Shown piece after piece: positions 39,772 to 48,115 of a DNA stretch of 59,779 nucleotides. The DNA comes from Amycolatopsis palatopharyngis (GTDB lineage: Bacteria; Actinomycetota; Actinomycetes; Mycobacteriales; Pseudonocardiaceae): contig NZ_PQHZ01000041.1 of assembly GCF_003385185.1 (NCBI RefSeq), positions 1 to 59,779 on the forward strand. The letters are read 5' to 3'. Made by a program: the position numbers and the translations under genes. The notes under the pieces are model-generated. The model made no database searches. It saw only the letters and a program-made list of their open reading frames with translations, and had not been told where the DNA came from. Numbering within the stretch: position 1 is the first letter of the stretch; the number at the start of each line of letters is the position of its first letter.

Positions 39772-41604
39772 ATGACAGTGAACAGCACGCAGGAATTCTC
39801 CACCCGCACCTTCGGTAACGAGGACAGGTTGCCCCGGGTGCCGGTGCCCACACTGGAGGACAGCTGCGCGAGGTTTCTCGAGTGGTGCGCGCCATTGCTG
39901 ACCCAGGAGGAACTCGCCACGACCAGGCTAGCGGTAGACGAGTTCCTGCGGCCGGACAGTCCTGCCCGGAAACTGCATGCGGCGCTGGAGGAGTACGACG
40001 CCACCGAAGGCGTGCACAGCTGGCTGGACACCTTCTGGCCGGCACGCTACCTGGGCCGCCGCGACCGCATCGCGCTGAACGCGAACTTCTTTTTCCTCTT
40101 CGAGGAGTCGAATCTGGGACAGGTCGAACGAGCTGCCGGACTCATCGCGGCCGCCGTCGACTACAAGCTGCTGCTCGACGAAGAGCGGATCCCGCCCAAC
40201 GTCCAACGTGGACAGGCGTTGTCCATGGAGCAGAACAAGTACCTGTTCTCCTCGACCCGAATCCCCGGTGCCGTTCAGGACACTGTGCGCGTCCCGTACT
40301 CCGAAGAGTGGCCTGGCCCTTCCACCGCCCGCCATATCGTGGTGTTCTTCCGTGGCAACCTGTTCCGCCTCGACGTGCTGGGCCCGGACGGCGTGCCGTA
40401 CACACTGGACGAACTCGCGTTCGGTTTGCACGAGATCAGGAAGGCGGGCTCGCAGCGCCGCTCGGCCGACTCCGCGGTCGGGCACCTCACCACGAAGGCG
40501 CGGGCGGAATGGGCGGCCAGCAGGCAAGTACTGCTCGCCACGGACCCCGGCAACGGCGATGCGCTCGACACGATCGAAACGGCCCTGTTCTGCGTGTGCC
40601 TGGAGGACTTCACGCCCGAGGACACCAAGCAGGCCTGCGACCAGCTGCTCCACGGGGACAGTGGCAACCGGTGGTTCGACAAGGCGGTGTCCCTGATCGT
40701 CTTCGACGACGGCACGGCGGGAATCAACATCGAGCACTGCGGCCTGGACGGGACCACGATTCTCAACTTCGTCGACACGCTGCTGGGCTCGACGGCCGAG
40801 GAGCACTCATCGCGCTCCGGCGCCCGATCCCAGGGGGCGCCGGACTGGGCCGCCGTCGAGTTCGTGCTGGATGACGAACAACGACGCGAACTGCGTGCGG
40901 CCGCGGACGCGTTCGCGGAACAAGCCGCCGGTACCGCGACCACTACCGTGTCGTTCGACGACTTCGGCGGCAACGATGCGAAAGCCCTCGGCGTTTCACC
41001 GGACGCCTTCGTGCAACTCGCGTACCAGCTCGCACACAAACGCTCCAAGGGATTCGTCGGCGCGACGTACGAGTCGATCGCCACACGGCAGTATCGGCGA
41101 GGTCGCACCGAGGCCATGCGAGTCGTCACCCCGGAAGTGCTGCGCTTCGTGGACACGATGGACGATCCGGGCACCGACGTCACCGCGCGGCAGGCCGCGT
41201 TCCACGCGGCCGCGGAGAAGCATGTCATCAGGGCGAAGGCGTGCCAGGTGGGGCAGGCACCCGAACAGCACCTGTGGGAACTGCAGCTGATCCAGAAGCG
41301 CCGGGGTGACTCTCTCGCGGCGACCGAGCCGCTTGCCCTTTACGAATCACCGGGCTGGCTGACGATGCGGGACGACTACCTGAGCACGAGTTCCGCACCG
41401 TCCACCCGGATCCGGTTCTTCGGCTTCGGATCGACCAGCCGCCAGTGCATCGGTGTCGCCTACGTACTACTGCCGGAGCGGTTCAACGTCTACCTGAGCA
41501 CTCCTCGTCCGGTGGAAGACGGCATGTACGCGTTCGCCGGCGAGCTTCGGGCGGCACTGCACGAACTGCGGGAGCTGCTGGCCCCCGCCACCGTGGAGGA
41601 CTGA
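39772..41604 (+). CDS. Choline/carnitine O-acyltransferase family protein
   Basis: A 610-residue enzyme of the carnitine/choline acyltransferase family, better known from eukaryotes and rare in bacteria. The catalytic region INIEHCGLDGTTILNFVDTL near residue 325 has the conserved His with the following Asp-Gly. LPRVPVPTLEDSCARFLEWC near the N-terminus, NKYLFSSTRIPG near 160, and IRFFGFGSTSRQCIGVAYVL near 548 match the family's conserved stations. It should transfer an acyl group between CoA and a hydroxylated quaternary amine. Start ATG 39772 is preferred on base composition; GTG 39718 (overlapping the methyltransferase stop) and GTG 39778 are alternatives. Confidence 0.85.
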   Translation: MTVNSTQEFSTRTFGNEDRLPRVPVPTLEDSCARFLEWCAPLLTQEELATTRLAVDEFLRPDSPARKLHAALEEYDATEGVHSWLDTFWPARYLGRRDRIALNANFFFLFEESNLGQVERAAGLIAAAVDYKLLLDEERIPPNVQRGQALSMEQNKYLFSSTRIPGAVQDTVRVPYSEEWPGPSTARHIVVFFRGNLFRLDVLGPDGVPYTLDELAFGLHEIRKAGSQRRSADSAVGHLTTKARAEWAASRQVLLATDPGNGDALDTIETALFCVCLEDFTPEDTKQACDQLLHGDSGNRWFDKAVSLIVFDDGTAGINIEHCGLDGTTILNFVDTLLGSTAEEHSSRSGARSQGAPDWAAVEFVLDDEQRRELRAAADAFAEQAAGTATTTVSFDDFGGNDAKALGVSPDAFVQLAYQLAHKRSKGFVGATYESIATRQYRRGRTEAMRVVTPEVLRFVDTMDDPGTDVTARQAAFHAAAEKHVIRAKACQVGQAPEQHLWELQLIQKRRGDSLAATEPLALYESPGWLTMRDDYLSTSSAPSTRIRFFGFGSTSRQCIGVAYVLLPERFNVYLSTPRPVEDGMYAFAGELRAALHELRELLAPATVED

Positions 41605-41622
41605 CCTGCCGCGGCGCGGGCG

Positions 41623-42273
41623 CTACGACCGGGGCTCGCCGTACCAGCGCCATGACGTACGGCGCTGGTAACCGGGCAGTTCCGACCGCCCGGTGGCCCA
41701 CAGCAGTGTCGGCCAGGGCTGTGTGGTCGTGGGCGCGTCGGGGAACAATCGCGCGAGGACCCGGGCGCACAGATCGGCGGGTGGATCCCAGGTGAGGCCG
41801 AGTCCCTCGGCGATGTCGTGGATGTGCACGAGGGTCTCCACCACGCCCATGGCGGCGAAGCCCTCGGGATCCGACACCCCGAACCCGTGGTAACCGCGCA
41901 CGTCGACCGGCGTTGTCCGGACCATCGCGACCAGTAGCGCCCCTGTCGCCTCCAGCACCTGTAACAGCCCGGCGGGCCCGGCCGTCCGGTTCACGTGGAT
42001 GGTGTTCGCCGGACCTCCCGGCCTGCGGCGCTCCACCAGGACCGGGAGGTCGTCGTCCAGCGCGGGTTTGCTGGGTCCGAGCTGCGCGGCGTAGGCGAAC
42101 AGGTCGTCACTGAGATGTTCAACGGTCTCCCAGCGGTCCCATTCCAGTGAGCCTGCCTTGCTGTCCCAGCCGGCGGCCGGCACGGCCCGCAGTGCCGCGA
42201 CGGCAAGCCGCACGGCGTGAGCGACGTCGTCAGCGGTGACAGGAGTTGGCGAATCATCGCCGGATTCGGGCAT
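41623..42273 (-). CDS. Maleylpyruvate isomerase N-terminal/DinB-like (mycothiol-dependent) protein
   Basis: A 216-residue protein of the DinB/maleylpyruvate isomerase superfamily: a helical bundle with metal-binding His at WETVEHLSDDLFAYAAQL near residue 50 and VVETLVHIHDIAEGLGLTWD near 145. Actinobacterial members often use mycothiol as cofactor and act in detoxification or aromatic breakdown. The C-terminal part (SWRWYGEPRS) is Trp/Arg-rich. It is convergent with the acyltransferase gene (18-nt gap) and seems to be monocistronic. The substrate is unknown. Confidence 0.78.
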   Translation of the reverse strand: MPESGDDSPTPVTADDVAHAVRLAVAALRAVPAAGWDSKAGSLEWDRWETVEHLSDDLFAYAAQLGPSKPALDDDLPVLVERRRPGGPANTIHVNRTAGPAGLLQVLEATGALLVAMVRTTPVDVRGYHGFGVSDPEGFAAMGVVETLVHIHDIAEGLGLTWDPPADLCARVLARLFPDAPTTTQPWPTLLWATGRSELPGYQRRTSWRWYGEPRS

Positions 42274-42373
42274 GGCTGGAACGGTAGCGGGTCGCGCTTC
42301 GGCCGGGTAACCATATTGCCGCGACCCCGCTGATCTGCGACGATCTGCCTCCCGATCGACGAAGGAGCATACG

Positions 42374-42787
42374 GTGGCCACTGTCCTCAACCCTTACATC
42401 AGCTTCGCGGGCAATGCGCGCGAAGCCATGCAGTTCTACAAGGAAGTCTTCGGCGGCAGTCTCACGTTGAGCACGTACGGTGAGTTCGGCGCACAGGACT
42501 CCCCCGGCGCAGACAAGGTCATGCACGCGATACTCGAATCCGAGAACGGATTCACCCTCATGGGCTCCGACACCCCACCCGGCATGGACCACAGTCCCGG
42601 CAACACGATGTCGGTGAGCCTCAGTGGCGACGACGCGGACACGTTGCGCGGGTACTGGGTGAAGCTGGCCGATGGCGGCAACGTGTCCGTGCCACTGGAG
42701 AAGCAGATGTGGGGCGACGAGTTCGGTATGTGCGCCGACCGGTTCGGAGTTTCCTGGATGGTCAACATCGCCGGACCGCAGACCTGA
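42374..42787 (+). CDS. VOC family protein, PhnB-like
   Basis: A 137-residue VOC protein of the PhnB-like type (3-demethylubiquinone methyltransferase-like domain). It opens LNPYISFAGNAREAMQFYKE, contains NTMSVSLSGDDADTLRGYW near residue 76, and ends MWGDEFGMCADRFGVSWMVN, the conserved PhnB-like terminus. Despite the name of the group, there is no evidence for phosphonate metabolism. GTG 42374 follows GAAGGAG by 7 nt. It is divergent from the DinB-like gene and monocistronic. Confidence 0.9.
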   Translation: MATVLNPYISFAGNAREAMQFYKEVFGGSLTLSTYGEFGAQDSPGADKVMHAILESENGFTLMGSDTPPGMDHSPGNTMSVSLSGDDADTLRGYWVKLADGGNVSVPLEKQMWGDEFGMCADRFGVSWMVNIAGPQT

Positions 42788-43030
42788 CCGGCCCCCGGAA
42801 CGCTCCAACCCGCAACTCCGAACGCGGCCGACGCCGTCCGTCCGCCCCGGTTCGGACCTCATCATTCGGGTGGTTGCCCCTGTCCACCCAATCCGTGACC
42901 CAGTTCACTCCGAATGCGACGAGTACGCGATATGTCAGAGCCCGTCGTCCTCCGGCCGAAAAGGCCGGGCCGGCGCCGGGGCGAATTCGCCCACGCGGCC
43001 TCCGCCGACTGGGCGGAAGGGAGCTTACTC

Positions 43031-44044
43031 GTGTTCGGAAAGAACTACGTCTCGCAGATGATCAACCGCAGTGCGGAGAACGAGTCGGACCGCAGGCGCT
43101 TCCTGCGGTCGGCGGGACTGACAGGACTCGGAGTCGTAGGCACGGGGGCTCTCGGGTCCCTCGCCGCGACACCCGCCGCCGCGGCCACCTCGCGCTCGGC
43201 GGAGGCCGCGGAAGCGGCTGCCACGGCGGAGCAGGTGAGCGACGCGGCGGTGCTGAACTTCGCGCTGAACCTCGAGTACCTCGAGGCACAGTTCTACGCC
43301 TACGCGGTGAGCGGAAGGGGCATCCCCGACTCACTGACCGACGGCACCGGCAACCGGGGTTCGGTCTCCGGCGGCCGGAAGGTGCGCTTCCGCTCCAGGC
43401 GGGTGCGGCAGTACGCGGAGGAGATCGCCTCCGACGAACGGCAGCACGTCGAGTTCCTGCGAAGTGCGCTGGGCTCGGTGGCGGTGAGTCAGCCGGCCAT
43501 CGATCTGCAGGGCAGCTTCACCGCCGCGGCCCAGGCGGCCGGCCTGGTACGACCTGGCCACACCTTCGATGCATTCGCCTCGGAGGAGAACTTCCTGCTG
43601 GCCGCGTTCCTCTTCGAAGACGTCGGCGTGACGGCATACAAGGGCGCGGCCCCGCTGATCAACAACAAGACCTACCTCGAAGCCGCCGCGGGCATCCTCG
43701 CCGTGGAGGCCTATCACGCGGGCAACATTCGCAGCGCCATCTACGAGCAGCCGAACGGTCTGTTCGGTACCGGGCTGCTTGGCGGACGTGACCTCAAGCA
43801 GGCTTCGGTCAAACTGTCCAACGCACGCGACAGCCTCGACGGGACCACCGATCTCGACCAGGGGGTCATCGACCAGCGCCACCACGCCAACATCGTGCCG
43901 ACGGACGGCAACGGCATCGCCTTCAGCCGAAGCACGGGACAGGTCCTCAACATCGTCTACCTGACCAACAAGCAGGCCACCTCCGGTGGCTTCTTCCCCC
44001 GTGGAGTCAACGGCGACATCAACGCGAGCGCCGACAACGCATGA
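43031..44044 (+). CDS. Tat-exported ferritin-like domain protein
   Basis: A 337-residue secreted protein. The Tat signal is DRRRFLRSAGLTGLGVVG followed by a hydrophobic run and AxA cleavage site near TPAAAATS. The mature part is the Ferritin_2-type four-helix bundle: AVLNFALNLEYLEAQFYAYA with the Glu ligand near residue 88, VRQYAEEIASDERQHVEFLR near 135, EENFLLAAFLFEDVGVTAYK near 190 and AVEAYHAGNIRSAIYEQPNG near 230. Such proteins bind iron or manganese outside the cytoplasm; function is unclear. GTG 43031 with GGAAGGGAG 8 nt upstream is favoured over more upstream starts. A stem-loop follows. Confidence 0.86.
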   Translation: MFGKNYVSQMINRSAENESDRRRFLRSAGLTGLGVVGTGALGSLAATPAAAATSRSAEAAEAAATAEQVSDAAVLNFALNLEYLEAQFYAYAVSGRGIPDSLTDGTGNRGSVSGGRKVRFRSRRVRQYAEEIASDERQHVEFLRSALGSVAVSQPAIDLQGSFTAAAQAAGLVRPGHTFDAFASEENFLLAAFLFEDVGVTAYKGAAPLINNKTYLEAAAGILAVEAYHAGNIRSAIYEQPNGLFGTGLLGGRDLKQASVKLSNARDSLDGTTDLDQGVIDQRHHANIVPTDGNGIAFSRSTGQVLNIVYLTNKQATSGGFFPRGVNGDINASADNA

Positions 44045-44054
44045 GCGACTCCCA

Positions 44055-44089
44055 GCGGCCGGGCCGGTGACAGTTCCGTCCCCGGCCGC
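44055..44089 (+). terminator. Hairpin after the ferritin-like gene
   Basis: GCGGCCGGG (44055-44063) pairs with CCCGGCCGC (44081-44089) across a 17-nt loop. Confidence 0.55.
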
Positions 44090-44104
44090 CGGGAGTTCGT
44101 CGCC

Positions 44105-44110
44105 TAGGAT
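44105..44110 (+). promoter_or_regulatory. -10 element (TAGGAT) of the aldo/keto reductase gene
   Basis: TAGGAT ends 9 nt before ATG 44120, which gives at most a 2-3-nt leader. Confidence 0.4.
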
Positions 44111-44119
44111 CTGCTGATC

Positions 44120-45100
44120 ATGGAGACTCGCCGGATCAGCCGCCTCGACCGGGACGTCAGCGCCGTGGGGCTGGGGTGCTGGCAACTGGGCGCCGACTGG
44201 GGCAGCGTCGACGAGAACGAGGCGCTCGCGGTGCTGCATGGCGCGGCCGATGCCGGAGTCACGTTCTTCGATACCGCGGACGTCTACGGCGACGGCCGTA
44301 GTGAGCGACTCGTCGGCCGCTTCCGCGCGCAGCGCGACGACGACGTGTTCGTGGCGACCAAGATGGGCAGGCGCCTCGATCAGGTACCCGAGAACTACGT
44401 GGCCGCCAACTTCGACGCCTGGACCGAGCGGTCCGCGAGGAATCTCGGAGTGGACACGCTGGACCTGGTCCAGCTGCACTGCCCTCCGGCGGAGGTGTAC
44501 TCCTCGGACGCCGTGTACGACGCACTCGACTCGCTCGTCGAGCGCGGCAGGGTCCGGGCCTACGGAGTGAGCGTGGAAACCTGCGAAGAGGCACTGACCG
44601 CGCTGAAACGGCCGAATGTCGCCTCGGTGCAGATCATCCTGAACTGCCTTCGGCACAAGCCCCTCGAACGGGTGCTGCCCGCGGCCATTGCCGCGGGCGC
44701 CGGAATCATCGTGCGGGTACCGCTCGCATCGGGGCTGCTGAGTGGCCGCTACACCACGAACACGACCTTCTCCGCCGACGACCACCGGAACTTCAATCGG
44801 GACGGCGCCGCCTTCGACGTCGGCGAGACATTCTCCGGTGTGCCGTACGAGGTCGGCCTCCAGGCTGTCGAGCGACTTCGTTCGCTGGTGCCGGACGGGC
44901 TGACCCTCGCCCAGTTCGCCCTGCGCTGGATCCTCGACCAGCGGGGAGTCAGCGTCGTCATCCCCGGAGCACGGAACCCGGAACAGGCAAGGGCCAACAC
45001 CGCCGCGGCGAGCATCCCGCCGTTGTCCGCCGAGGCCCAGGACGGCGTCCGCGAGGTATACGACGAACTGATCCGGCCGCTGGTGCACGATCGCTGGTGA
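44120..45100 (+). CDS. Aldo/keto reductase
   Basis: A 326-residue NADPH-dependent reductase with the AKR TIM barrel. It opens METRRISRLDRDVSAVGLGC. The catalytic tetrad includes Asp and Tyr in FFDTADVYGDGRSERLVGR near residue 52, Lys in VFVATKMGRRLDQV near 82, and LDLVQLHCPP near 116 with His. The C-terminal NADPH-binding end VSVVIPGARNPEQARANTAA is conserved. It belongs to the AKR branch that reduces various aldehydes and ketones. It is monocistronic; the DoxX operon starts 134 nt downstream. Confidence 0.92.
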   Translation: METRRISRLDRDVSAVGLGCWQLGADWGSVDENEALAVLHGAADAGVTFFDTADVYGDGRSERLVGRFRAQRDDDVFVATKMGRRLDQVPENYVAANFDAWTERSARNLGVDTLDLVQLHCPPAEVYSSDAVYDALDSLVERGRVRAYGVSVETCEEALTALKRPNVASVQIILNCLRHKPLERVLPAAIAAGAGIIVRVPLASGLLSGRYTTNTTFSADDHRNFNRDGAAFDVGETFSGVPYEVGLQAVERLRSLVPDGLTLAQFALRWILDQRGVSVVIPGARNPEQARANTAAASIPPLSAEAQDGVREVYDELIRPLVHDRW

Positions 45101-45234
45101 CGCTCCCGCAGCCGCCTCGCGGGGCTACCGTTCGTCGCCACGTTAGCGGTCCGTAAGGGACACAGCCCTTGCGTCATCCACCTCGGTTGCCTTGACTGGT
45201 CGTACGGATTGACGACGATTCGGTGGAGGTGGGA

Positions 45235-45762
45235 ATGAGCGTTCGCACCGGCGAGCCGGTGACCGAAACCCTGCCGTCCCGGGTCCTGCTGGCCGCGTTG
45301 CGGATCGGCGTCGCACTGATGTGGATCCAGAACGCGGCGTGGAAGGTTCCACCCGACTTCGGCCAGTCCGGTAACGGAGGGCTGTACTTCTTCACCCGAT
45401 TCGCCGTCGACAAACCCGTGTGGGGGCCATACGCCTGGCTTGTCGAACACGTGGTGTTGCCGAACTTCGTGCTCTTCGGCTGGCTCACACTGCTCGTCGA
45501 GGCAAGCCTCGGAGCGTTTCTCCTCGTCGGCCTCGCCACGCGGTTGTGGGCCCTTGTCGGCGTGGGCCAGTCACTGGCGATCACGTTGTCGGTGCTCAAC
45601 GCACCGAACGAATGGCACTGGTCCTTCTATCTGATGATCCTTGCGCATCTCGCGCTGTTCGCCACCGCGGCCGGCCGCCACTTCGGCGTGGACGAGGTGC
45701 TGCGCCCCGCGCTGCTTTCGGCGGACGGCAAGGGAGCCCGACTACTCGCGAGGCTGACATGA
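45235..45762 (+). CDS. DoxX/DoxD family membrane protein
   Basis: A 175-residue protein with about four transmembrane segments. RVLLAALRIGVALMWIQNAAW at the first segment and the short periplasmic loop with FGQSGNGGLYFFTRFA fit the DoxX/DoxD (thiosulfate:quinone oxidoreductase small subunit-like) family. ATG 45235 follows GGAGGTGGG directly and is preferred over GTG 45223. It overlaps the next gene by 4 nt. It opens an operon that resembles the Rv1678-Rv1681 region of Mycobacterium tuberculosis. In that type of operon its electron-transfer partner is unknown. Confidence 0.85.
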   Translation: MSVRTGEPVTETLPSRVLLAALRIGVALMWIQNAAWKVPPDFGQSGNGGLYFFTRFAVDKPVWGPYAWLVEHVVLPNFVLFGWLTLLVEASLGAFLLVGLATRLWALVGVGQSLAITLSVLNAPNEWHWSFYLMILAHLALFATAAGRHFGVDEVLRPALLSADGKGARLLARLT

Positions 45763-46133
45763 CCCGCACGGGAACGGATCGAGCTGCTCTGGCGCTCGGA
45801 ATCGCAGCCCTGGTCAGCATGGTTTTCGCGCTCACTCCCGGTGGACACCTGCCCTACGACTTCGTGCAGCTGCGTGGCCTTGGCCTCCTGGTCGTCGCAG
45901 TCGCCGGAGTCGTCGCGGTGGCCGGCGGGCTGCTCGGGATTCGGGCCGTGACCGCGGCGGCAGGAGCGATCTGTCTGGTCGCCGCGGTCGTGCAGTTGTT
46001 CCAGGCTGGACGGGCGACCAATTGGCTGGAAGGCAATGGCTCCACGCTGTCGCTGCTGCTCGGGCTGGGTGCCGGGTTGCTCGTGGTGGCGCTCGTTCCG
46101 CGCGGGCGGCGAGCCGAACACACATCTCACTGA
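45759..46133 (+). CDS. Small four-TM membrane protein
   Basis: A 124-residue hydrophobic protein with four predicted transmembrane segments (ALALGIAALVSMVFALTPGG, LGLLVVAVAGVVAVAGGLLG, AAAGAICLVAAVVQLFQAGR, TLSLLLGLGAGLLVVALVPR) and a short basic tail. I do not recognise a named domain. It is coupled to the DoxX gene by an ATGA overlap and lies 8 nt before the acyl-CoA dehydrogenase gene, so it belongs to the operon. It may partner the DoxX subunit in the membrane. Confidence 0.78.
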   Translation: MTRTGTDRAALALGIAALVSMVFALTPGGHLPYDFVQLRGLGLLVVAVAGVVAVAGGLLGIRAVTAAAGAICLVAAVVQLFQAGRATNWLEGNGSTLSLLLGLGAGLLVVALVPRGRRAEHTSH

Positions 46134-46141
46134 GGGAGAAG

Positions 46142-47281
46142 GTGGACGCTGTGGACACGATTGCCGCAGAACTGAACGACCGGCTCGAACCGGTACTGAC
46201 GGTGGCCCGCGAACACGCAAGGGATGTGGACGCCGCCGCCAGATTTCCCGAGGAGGCGGTCGCCGCGCTGCGCGACTCCGGACTGCTCGGCCTCACCCTG
46301 CCCCGCGACGTCGGAGGGCTTGGGCAGGGTCCGCACGAGTTCACCGAGGTGGTGAGCGCACTCGCCGCGGTCTGCGGTTCGACGGCCATGATCTACCTGA
46401 TGCACGTAAGCGCGGCGATGCCGCTCGCCGCGGCACTGCCGCCCGCCGCGGCCGACCTGTTGTCCGAAGTGGCCAGTGGCAAGACCCTGGCGTCGCTGGC
46501 GTTGTCGGAGAAGGGGTCACGGTCACACTTCTGGGCACCGGTATCCCAGGCGCAGCACACCGAGGACGGACTGCGGGTGCGGGCGGACAAGAGCTGGGTG
46601 ACCTCGGCCGGACACGCCGACATCTACGTCGTGTCCACCCTGACCGCGGGCTCGGAGACGGTCGACATGTTCGCGGTCCCCGCCAACACCCCCGGTTGGT
46701 CGGTGACCGGGACCTGGCGAGGTCTTGGTCTGCGCGGCAACGCCTCCGCGCCGATGTCGTTCGATGTCGAGATGCCGACGGGCTACCGGCTAGGCACCGA
46801 GGGTGGCGGTTTCGAGTTGATGATGCAGACCGTGATGCCCTGGTTCAATCTGGGCAACGCCTCGGTGTCAGCCGGTCTGTCGCAGGCCTCGGTGGATGCC
46901 GCGATCGCCCACACCAGTGCCGCGAAACTCGAGCACCTGGCCGAAAGCCTGTCCGCGCTGCCGACGATTCGCGCACAACTGGCCAAGATGTCGATCGAGC
47001 TCACCGGTCTCAGGGCATACCTCCGGCAGACGGCTGACCGGCTGGTCGAACCGCGTGAGGACACGATGCTGCACGTACTGGGCATCAAGGCCAGCGCGAA
47101 CGACACCGCGCTACGCGTCACCGACGCGGCGATGCGGGTCTGTGGTGGGGCCGCGTTCTCCGAGCACCTGCAGATCGACCGGTACTTCCGGGACGCACGC
47201 GCCGGGCATGTCATGGCGCCGACCGCGGACGTGCTCTACGACTTCTATGGCAAGGCCATTACCGGACAGCCACTTTTCTGA
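46142..47281 (+). CDS. Acyl-CoA dehydrogenase family flavoprotein (FadE16-like)
   Basis: A 379-residue flavoprotein of the acyl-CoA dehydrogenase fold. Three parts are visible: N-terminal helices with PEEAVAALRDSGLLGLTLPR, the middle beta domain with SLALSEKGSRSHFWAPVSQA and KSWVTSAGHADIYVVSTLT, and the C-terminal helices with ALRVTDAAMRVCGGAAFSEH and YFRDARAGHVMAPTADVLYD. That last region is close to the branch containing desulfurisation-type and FMN monooxygenase-like members, so it may not act on a CoA ester. Start GTG 46142 has AGGGAG 4 nt upstream. The position in the operon matches mycobacterial fadE16. Confidence 0.88.
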   Translation: MDAVDTIAAELNDRLEPVLTVAREHARDVDAAARFPEEAVAALRDSGLLGLTLPRDVGGLGQGPHEFTEVVSALAAVCGSTAMIYLMHVSAAMPLAAALPPAAADLLSEVASGKTLASLALSEKGSRSHFWAPVSQAQHTEDGLRVRADKSWVTSAGHADIYVVSTLTAGSETVDMFAVPANTPGWSVTGTWRGLGLRGNASAPMSFDVEMPTGYRLGTEGGGFELMMQTVMPWFNLGNASVSAGLSQASVDAAIAHTSAAKLEHLAESLSALPTIRAQLAKMSIELTGLRAYLRQTADRLVEPREDTMLHVLGIKASANDTALRVTDAAMRVCGGAAFSEHLQIDRYFRDARAGHVMAPTADVLYDFYGKAITGQPLF

Positions 47282-47302
47282 CCGGCGCGAAGGAGCCGCA
47301 CA

Positions 47303-48115
47303 ATGAGCAAGCCGTTGATCGTGGGCGCGGTCGCCTACACACCGAACGTGGTCACCATCTGGGAGGGGATGCGGGAGTACTTCGCCGATGGCCCGTCCTC
47401 AATGGACTTCGTGTTGTTCTCCAACTACGGCAGCCTGGTGGACGCGTTACTCGACGGTGTCATCGACATCGCGTGGAACACCAATCTGGCGTGGGTTCGC
47501 ACGGTCGGCCGGACGCAGGGTACCTGCAGGGCGCTGGCCATGCGGGATACCGACGCGGTGTTCCAGTCGGTATTCGTGACGCGGCCCGGCAGCGGGGTCG
47601 CGGGGCTGGCCGACCTCAAGGACAGGCGCCTCGCGCTCGGCTCCCAGGATTCCGCCCAGGCGGCGATCCTGCCGGTCCACTACCTCACCGAGGCGGGACT
47701 CGGGGCCGATGACGTCGAACTCGTGCGCATCAACAGCGACGTGGGCAAGCACGGGGACACCGGTCGCAGCGAACTCGACGCGTTGCGCGCCGTACTCGAC
47801 GACCGGGCCGATGCGGCCGCGCTGGGGATCAACACCTGGGAGGCGGTCGGCCGCGAGGAACTGATGCCCGGAGCGTTCGAGGTCTTCTGGGAGTCTCCGA
47901 CGTACTCGCACTGCAACTTCACGGTCCTCGACGGGTTGAGCGAGGAGCGCACGGCGCCCTGGCTCGAACAGCTTTTCGCGATGGACTGGGACAATCCGGA
48001 TCACCGTCCGATCCTGGAGATGGAGGGCCTGCGAAAGTGGGTTGAACCACGGCTGTCGGGCTACGAATCCCTCTTCGAGGCCGTCCGCACACAGGGGATC
48101 GCGGACAGATGGTGA
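47303..48115 (+). CDS. PhnD/SsuA-fold protein without signal peptide (Rv1680-like)
   Basis: A 270-residue protein with the type II periplasmic-binding fold of phosphonate-binding proteins: LIVGAVAYTPNVVTIWEGM at the start, DFVLFSNYGSLVDALLDGV and IDIAWNTNLAWVRT near residue 55, LKDRRLALGSQDSAQAAILP near 107 (the anion-binding turn), and FWESPTYSHCNFTVLDGLS near 195. There is no signal peptide, lipobox or TM segment, and no permease or ATPase gene is nearby, so it is cytoplasmic and not a transporter subunit. Members of this fold can be enzymes (for example THI5- or MqnA-like). It overlaps the radical SAM gene by 7 nt. Confidence 0.85.
   Translation: MSKPLIVGAVAYTPNVVTIWEGMREYFADGPSSMDFVLFSNYGSLVDALLDGVIDIAWNTNLAWVRTVGRTQGTCRALAMRDTDAVFQSVFVTRPGSGVAGLADLKDRRLALGSQDSAQAAILPVHYLTEAGLGADDVELVRINSDVGKHGDTGRSELDALRAVLDDRADAAALGINTWEAVGREELMPGAFEVFWESPTYSHCNFTVLDGLSEERTAPWLEQLFAMDWDNPDHRPILEMEGLRKWVEPRLSGYESLFEAVRTQGIADRW

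Noticed and set aside
42374..42787. Phosphonate metabolism (PhnB) gene
   Set aside because: PhnB-like VOC proteins are named by history; no phosphonate genes are adjacent.
42788..43030. Longer start or a small gene upstream of the ferritin-like gene
   Set aside because: The in-frame upstream sequence lacks a good ribosome site and would bury the Tat signal inside the protein; no independent small gene was visible.
47303..48115. Phosphonate ABC transporter binding protein
   Set aside because: No signal peptide, lipobox, permease or ATPase; overlap with a radical SAM gene points to a cytoplasmic role.
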